Shown here: in pieces, positions 1-6,000 of the stretch
Layout: each line of letters starts with the position of its first letter
Position numbering within the stretch: position 1 is the first letter of the stretch
NCBI GenBank assembly: GCA_023231105.1
Contig: JALNWB010000195.1
Coordinates: 1 to 6,724 of the forward strand
DNA: 6,724 nt
DNA from: Ignavibacteriaceae bacterium
GTDB taxonomy: Bacteria > Bacteroidota > Ignavibacteria > Ignavibacteriales > Ignavibacteriaceae
Reading direction: 5' to 3'
The notes under the pieces: generated by a model
Told to the model about the DNA's origin: nothing
Database searches by the model: none
What the model saw: only the letters and a program-made list of their open reading frames with translations
Made by a program: the position numbers and the translations under genes

Positions 1-1
1 C

Positions 2-3000
2 ACAGCCACGACCACTGGCGCCAATTCGAGCTGGACCATCGGGGCTGACCATGCGGACGGAGGAAAATTCAAGATTTCATCGTCAACGGCGCTTGGGACA
101 AACGATAGGTTGGTGATTGATGGAAAGGGCCGGATCGGCATTGGAACTTCCAGCCCAATCGCCAAACTGCATATTATTGATACGACTGCGGCGGCAACCT
201 TTACTGGCGATAATCAGCAGGGGATGAAGATACAAGGCGCAAATACTGCTTCTGATTATGCAATCCTGGGTTTTGATGGAAACGCGGCAACATATAATAA
301 AAATAAGGCCCAGATTGGCGCTAAATTTACCGGAATCGGATCCTATTTGCAGTTTGGGACGAGCAACGATTATAGCTTGGGCATTACAAACACCGCTCTA
401 ACAATTGATCCCACCGGCAACGTCGGCATTGGCACCACCAACCCATATCTTTTCAAGCTCACTGTCGCTGGCTCAATCGCTCCATCCACCACCAACTCAT
501 ACGACTTGGGCGGCACGGCTAATTACTGGAGGAGATTGTATGCCACAAACGTAAGTTCAACGAATATTGATGCTACGGGTTATGTCAGCACAACAAAACT
601 TACAACAGGTATAGGTTCAATTTCAGCGCCTAGTTTGTCGTTCCAGGGCGATCCAGACACAGGGTTGTATCTTTTTGATGCCAATAGAGTGATGGTTGCA
701 AGCAACGGAACTAATCGTTTTCTTTTCGGCACAGGAACAAACTACAACTACGGCAATCTTTGGCCAGGCGCACATAATGGTTATGATTTAGGCGCAATGT
801 CGCAAGCTTGGCGCAATCTGTATGTCTCCAGTACTTCATACCTGGCAGCTGTTAATGCGGCCGGCAATATCATCCCAACTGCCAATAATCAGTATGACTT
901 AGGTTCTGCCACTTTAGCTTGGAGAAATGTTTATGCTTCTGGCACGATTATGACAACAGGTGATATATATGCCAGGAACGTCACTTCAACTGGCATCATC
1001 TATACCGGAGCCACCAGGCTGACTGCTGATGCCGGAGGTCCTTTAACTTTAATAGATGAACCTCTCACGGCCACTCCTGCCGCTGGCACCAGACAAGGTT
1101 ATATCTTCGCGGTTGGCTCAAATCCATTCTTGGACATGTATGCCCAGAGCAACGGAGCGGCGAATGGAGTCCAGAATGCATCAGTTAGGTTCTATCAGAC
1201 ACTCAGACCTGATCAAAACAACTTAACTGACGTAGGTGCTTATGGCGGAGCCATCAAGAACCTCTTTGTTTCTTCAACTTCTTACTTAGCTGACATCAAT
1301 GCCGGAGGCACTATCACCCCCAGGACGACTTTGACTTATGACCTCGGCACTTCATCCAATTACTGGAGGAAGTTATTCGTGAAGAACGTAAGCTCAACCA
1401 ACATAGACGCCTTGGGTTATGTGTCGACGACAAGTCTTTGGGTGAATGGCACACAAATAACCGGGAGCGGTAGCCAGAATTTGCAACAAGTGACTGATAT
1501 TGGCTATGTGACGACCAAGCCCATCCGCGTTGCCGGCGTCTCTTCGACCGCCAGCATTTTGCCGACGGTTACCAATTCTTATGATCTCGGTTCATCTTCC
1601 GCTTACTGGCGCAAACTCTTTGCCACCAATGTCAGTTCCACCAACATTGATGTTTCGAATTATATTTCTGTTCCAAATCAAACAGGTCTGATTAAAGTTG
1701 GAAATTATGGAACAATTTCCGAAACAGGAAGCAGCCTTGCATCCATATCAGGCAATGCGGTCAAGGCTAGTCCGACATTAAATAATACGGTTGTTAAGAC
1801 GGCAACTGATCCGGGCCAGTACATCAAGATGGTCTATAATGCAGGCATTTCTTTCCATACAAACCTCACCGGTGCTGTTGGTACAACATATGACGAACTT
1901 TACAACACGCGAATGTTGATTGGGTTAAACGGCAATGTTGGTATTGGCAGTACAGTTCAACCGCCAAATAAATTGACGATCACCGGAACCGGCGCAGCCG
2001 GAACTGCCGGTAATGCTGACCTCGGATTCAATGTCACGAGTTCGGCCTCGACTTTGAGCTGGACTATGGGTGCCGACAAAGCAGATCAGGGTAAATTCAA
2101 AATCTCGTCATCTACTGCCTTGGGTACCAGCGATAGGTTGGTAATTAATGGCAAAGGATATGTGGGTATTGGCACGGCAAGTCCGAACTCATTGTTTAAT
2201 GTTTACGCAGCCGAAACAGTAGGAACGAATCGGGTATTGGCGAACATCGAAGGTCAGCCAGTTAATGGCGGCGGTAGCAGCATACTAAGGGTGACCGGTG
2301 GCTCTTATGCAACAGACTTAGAACAAAATCAAGGGGGAACAGGGCCATTCAGATACGGGACCTATATTGATACCAATATAGTCAATAGCTTCAACGCCAG
2401 CAACGGAGCATATGGCAACATCAATTTCGTGACTGGCAATGTGGGAGGTTCAGCAGTAGCTATGACCATCGGCGGAGGAACGCAAAAAGGCAACGTGGGC
2501 ATTGGGACAGCGGCACCGTTGACCAAACTGCACGTGTACGGAGTGACGAATGCATCACCGGCAAACGGCATCAGCTTGCAAACCGACAATACGGCGGGTA
2601 GTTATACGGGGCTTTTCTTTAAAACCACCACCGATGCTACTGCGGATTATTTCAAGGCAGGACTTTTCTACACGAGCGCGGCCGAGGGTGCTGGTCGCAG
2701 TGACCTTCTGCTCGGTGTGCGTACCTCGAACGATTCAACATCGGCAACGCCCAGCAACTCAACCGGGTTGCTAGTCCAAGGAACGACCGGCAACATTGGC
2801 ATCGGTACAGCAACCCCTATTGCACAAACAGAAATTTACGGTACTGGTCAAACAGTTGCGGCCTTAACAGATGCAGGGAATCGCGGCGCAATGCTTATGC
2901 TCAATGACTCTGGGACTGCGGCAGGGAACGGTGCAGCGCTCGTCTTCGGCAACTTACAGTCACGCGTGGCTAACTCCATTGGCTTCGCGGCCATTAAAGG

Positions 3001-6000
3001 ATATTTGACTAATGGTTCTGGTAATACGACCGGCGATATTACCTTTTCATCACGGCGCGCGACCACAGATGTTGCTTTGACGGAAAATATGCGGATTGAG
3101 GGAACGACCGGTGAAGTTGGCATCGGGATAGCAACTCCCGGGTATCTATTGGATGTTGCCGGGAGCTCACAGTTCGGGACATTGGCTGCTGCATATACAG
3201 CGCGTTTTCCGACGGCAGATGTTACTGCCATTGGAACGACGCCTAATATATGGGTTGGCGCAAGAGGGAATATTAATGACCTGGCTCAAATCGGAATGGG
3301 TTATCTTTCAGGAGTAAATCCACCGGTAATTATTGGACATAAAGAAACAGCCGTAGATGGGAATACAAAAGGATCTATTTTCTTCGCTACCAGAGATGTA
3401 ACTACGGATACGGCGCCGACTGAAAGAATGACGATCACATCTGCCGGCTACGTGGGTATTGGCTCTACAGCCCCATCATCTTTCAAGCTCCAAGTACTTG
3501 GAGACGTCGGTCCAGAGACAACCGCAACCTATGATCTCGGTTCCCCGTCCCTGCGCTGGAAGAACCTTTATGCCAGCGGCGGCATATACGCCTCTGGCAC
3601 GAGCATGCTTTCTGTAGGCACTCCCGTATCAAGTGCCAGCGCCATTAATGCTTTGTATGTCCAGGCACGCGGCATGAATTTGGTGGCCAACGGTTCTGGT
3701 CTGATGGGGAACGACTATAACTTCAGCGCTTTCACTTATTCGCAAAACGAAGTGCACGGCGGCTTGGGTTCATTTATGTGGAGTGGCGCTTATGCGAGTG
3801 CCTTCTCGGACGAACTGATTCCGGTCGATGTCTCCAAATACTATCGCATGGTGGGTTGGGCGAAACACGGCGATACGGGCGGTGCAGACTATGACCCGAC
3901 TAATAGGCAGTACGCCGGCGTCGTGGCTTTTGATATTGATGGCAATGCCATCACGCCGTCCGAAGCAGTCAAATACCCTGGTTCGACCGATACCACGCTG
4001 ACCCAGGCCCTGAATATCGGCGATACGGTCATGCATGTGGCCGATTCTACGGGCTGGGTTAATAGCGGCTGCTTGTATTATTCTTGCGCGATCTCATGGT
4101 GGCCATACACTAACTCCAAAGGTTATACCTATCCCAACTACACCTACACGCGCAATGAATCAATGTACACGTATGTTTATCCTAATCCTACGTGGCATGA
4201 CGGCGGGATCAGCGGTGGTGACATCACGTTACACGGACCATGGCCCGGCCCGGCTCTGCCCAACGGGACCCCCGTGCGCAACTTGTACAGCGGCAGTACT
4301 TATAAATACATCACGGCCAGCAATACCAACGTGCCCAATGAATGGACGCGCTACGAGGGCTTTATTGGTTCAGTCGCGCAAGGTAGTGATCAGGATGCCA
4401 ATAAGTTTTTCGCTGGCACGGCTTATGTCAAACTCATGTTCCTGCCCAACTATATTGGCACCGGCAAGATTCGTTGGAGCGATTTGTGGTTATCGGAGAT
4501 GTCGTCCAAGAATCTTGAGGCGGCGGACGCGACGTGGCCAGGCGTGGTTTCGACTTCGACCCAGACGTTTAGTGGCAACAAGACTTTTAACGGCTATGTG
4601 GGTGTTGGAGCCAGCCCGATCACCCCTCTTTATGTGCAGAGCACGAGCGAGGGGGCCAAGATAGACTTGCTAACCATAAAAAATACTGGTTCTTCGGCGG
4701 ATACGGGTGAATCAATTCTCTTTAGTAATTCTTACAGAAATGCTCGGATAACCGCTTATTCCTCTCCAGGTAGTTTTTATGGAGGAAAACTCCAACTCCA
4801 GACTCACAACACTGCTAATAACACTGATAATCCAGCGGACTGGAATACGGGTCTTTTCATGGATTCTTATGGCGCAGTGGGTATCGGGACGACAGTACCG
4901 GGGACACAGTTGGAAATTGGTAGTACAAATATCAACGACCGCCCAACTGCTTCTATTGCCACAATAAACTCAAACTTTGCCGCTGCAAACGGCGGTGGGG
5001 AGTATGATTCTTTGATTCTTTCCAATGGAGGCACAGACCCTTCAACTGGTATCCGTGGGTCAGCTTTAAGTTTCAAAGCAGCCACTTACGGTGCGACGGG
5101 ATCTTATTCAACAGGTAGAATTTTATCATATTTTGATACATCGGGCGGTGTAAATCCTGGATATGCGGGCTCGGTCTTAGCCTTACAGTATCCTACCGAT
5201 GATAATGCTTTTACGACCGGGATGGTCTTGCGGAACGGCGATGTTGGTATTAACGTTGCTGCTCCGGGAGCAAAATTACAAGTCAATAAAAGTTCAACAT
5301 ATAGCAGCGAAGCCAGTGCTGGGTTTAAGATTGAAGATGGCACGAGTGCAGTGGCTATGGTTATGGGCGCTGATGTGGCTAATAATAATTTCTACATCCA
5401 ATCCTTGGATCCAGGCACAAGCTATCTCACAAGGCCTTTGTCGCTTAACCCGAATGGAGGCATGGTGGGCATTGGAACAATAGCACCGACAGCTCCTTTG
5501 ACAGTAAGAACAGATATAAGGTTTGCGGGTGATTATACGGTTAATGGGGCGGGAGCTGTGATTACCAGCGCGACTGCAAATGGCGGCTCTGTTCCTTCTG
5601 CTGCAGAAAGCGCACTACTTCTAACTCGTATAGGTGTAAATGCTCAGGCTTATTCTAACTTAGTTGGCTTTAACCTAAGTCGGTATGTGAATTCGGGAAT
5701 AAATGCCAAGACGCAACTAGATATTGCTCTTAATGACACAACTGATAATCCGTCAAGTTTGGTAAATATAATGTCATTACAAAGCGGTGGTAACGTCGGC
5801 ATCGGAACAACAGCACCAAGAAGCAAATTGGAGGTTGATAGTGGCACAGCTAACACTTTTGCTGATGCGGCAGGTACTGCGGCAAGCTTTGTGTCGGGGA
5901 CCCCAGCTGGCCAAGCCTCAACCGTAAGCATTGAAAGCAATGATGCCATGGCGGCTGATACTGGCGGCGTGCTTGGTTTCGGCGGCCGCTACATAACTGC

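Larger units (their letters stand above)
500..1669 (+). repeat. YDLG...YWR...NVSSTNID repeat array (6 copies)
   Basis: Copies start at 500 (YDLGGTANYWRRLYA), 782 (YDLGAMSQAWRNLYV), 893 (YDLGSATLAWRNVYA), 1226 (degenerate TDVGAYGGAIKNLFV), 1337 (YDLGTSSNYWRKLFV) and 1580 (YDLGSSSAYWRKLFA). Copies at 500, 1337 and 1580 continue into NVSSTNID and then GYVSTT or NYIS. Copies at 782 and 1226 instead continue into SSTSYLAxxNAxG and run straight into the next YDLG copy, giving a 41-codon unit present at 815-937 and 1259-1381 with about half its residues identical. Invariant positions in the good copies are Asp-Leu-Gly and Trp-Arg. From memory this vocabulary is characteristic of giant Patescibacteria proteins; its fold is not known to me, and a shaft role is inference. 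Confidence 0.88.
1931..3475 (+). repeat. GVGIG repeat block II (6 copies)
   Basis: Motif starts: 1931 GNVGIGSTVQP (one extra residue before the proline), 2156 GYVGIGTASP, 2489 GNVGIGTAAP, 2789 GNIGIGTATP, 3110 GEVGIGIATP and 3446 GYVGIGSTAP. The spacings are 225, 333, 300, 321 and 336 bases, so modules are 75 to 112 codons. Most copies are followed by a KLxVxG-like strand: KLTITG, KLHVYG, LLDVAG, KLQVLG. Intervening modules differ in sequence; the one at 2186-2488 has GSSILRVTGGSY and VTGNVGGSAVAMTIGGG, the one at 2519-2788 has GISLQTDNTAG and TGLLVQGTTG. This is the main shaft segment before the central domain. Confidence 0.92.

Noticed and set aside
1224..1270. Possible end of the YDLG pattern by frameshift at the degenerate copy TDVGAYGGAIKNLFV
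   Set aside because: The frame is unchanged before and after and the following SSTSYLADINAGG matches the copy at 782, so this is sequence divergence and not a frameshift.
500..1669. CRISPR array or DNA tandem repeat
   Set aside because: The repeats are visible in protein only; copies differ at many bases, are irregularly spaced and stay in one reading frame.
2550..2774. A 74-codon + strand ORF starting MHHRQTASACKP
   Set aside because: Frame-shifted shadow of the main gene; no domain, no start signal, and it would interrupt nothing because the main frame stays open.
3770..4036. An 88-codon antisense ORF with Gly/Arg/Ile-rich sequence
   Set aside because: Lies opposite the central domain, has no recognisable motif, and no promoter or ribosome-binding site is evident.
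4035..4664. A 209-codon + strand ORF in another frame, overlapping the central domain
   Set aside because: It is fully inside the 2241-codon frame, starts at an internal ATG without a convincing ribosome-binding site, and its product is an Arg/Pro/Thr-rich string without recognisable domains. The higher GC of this stretch reduces stops in other frames.
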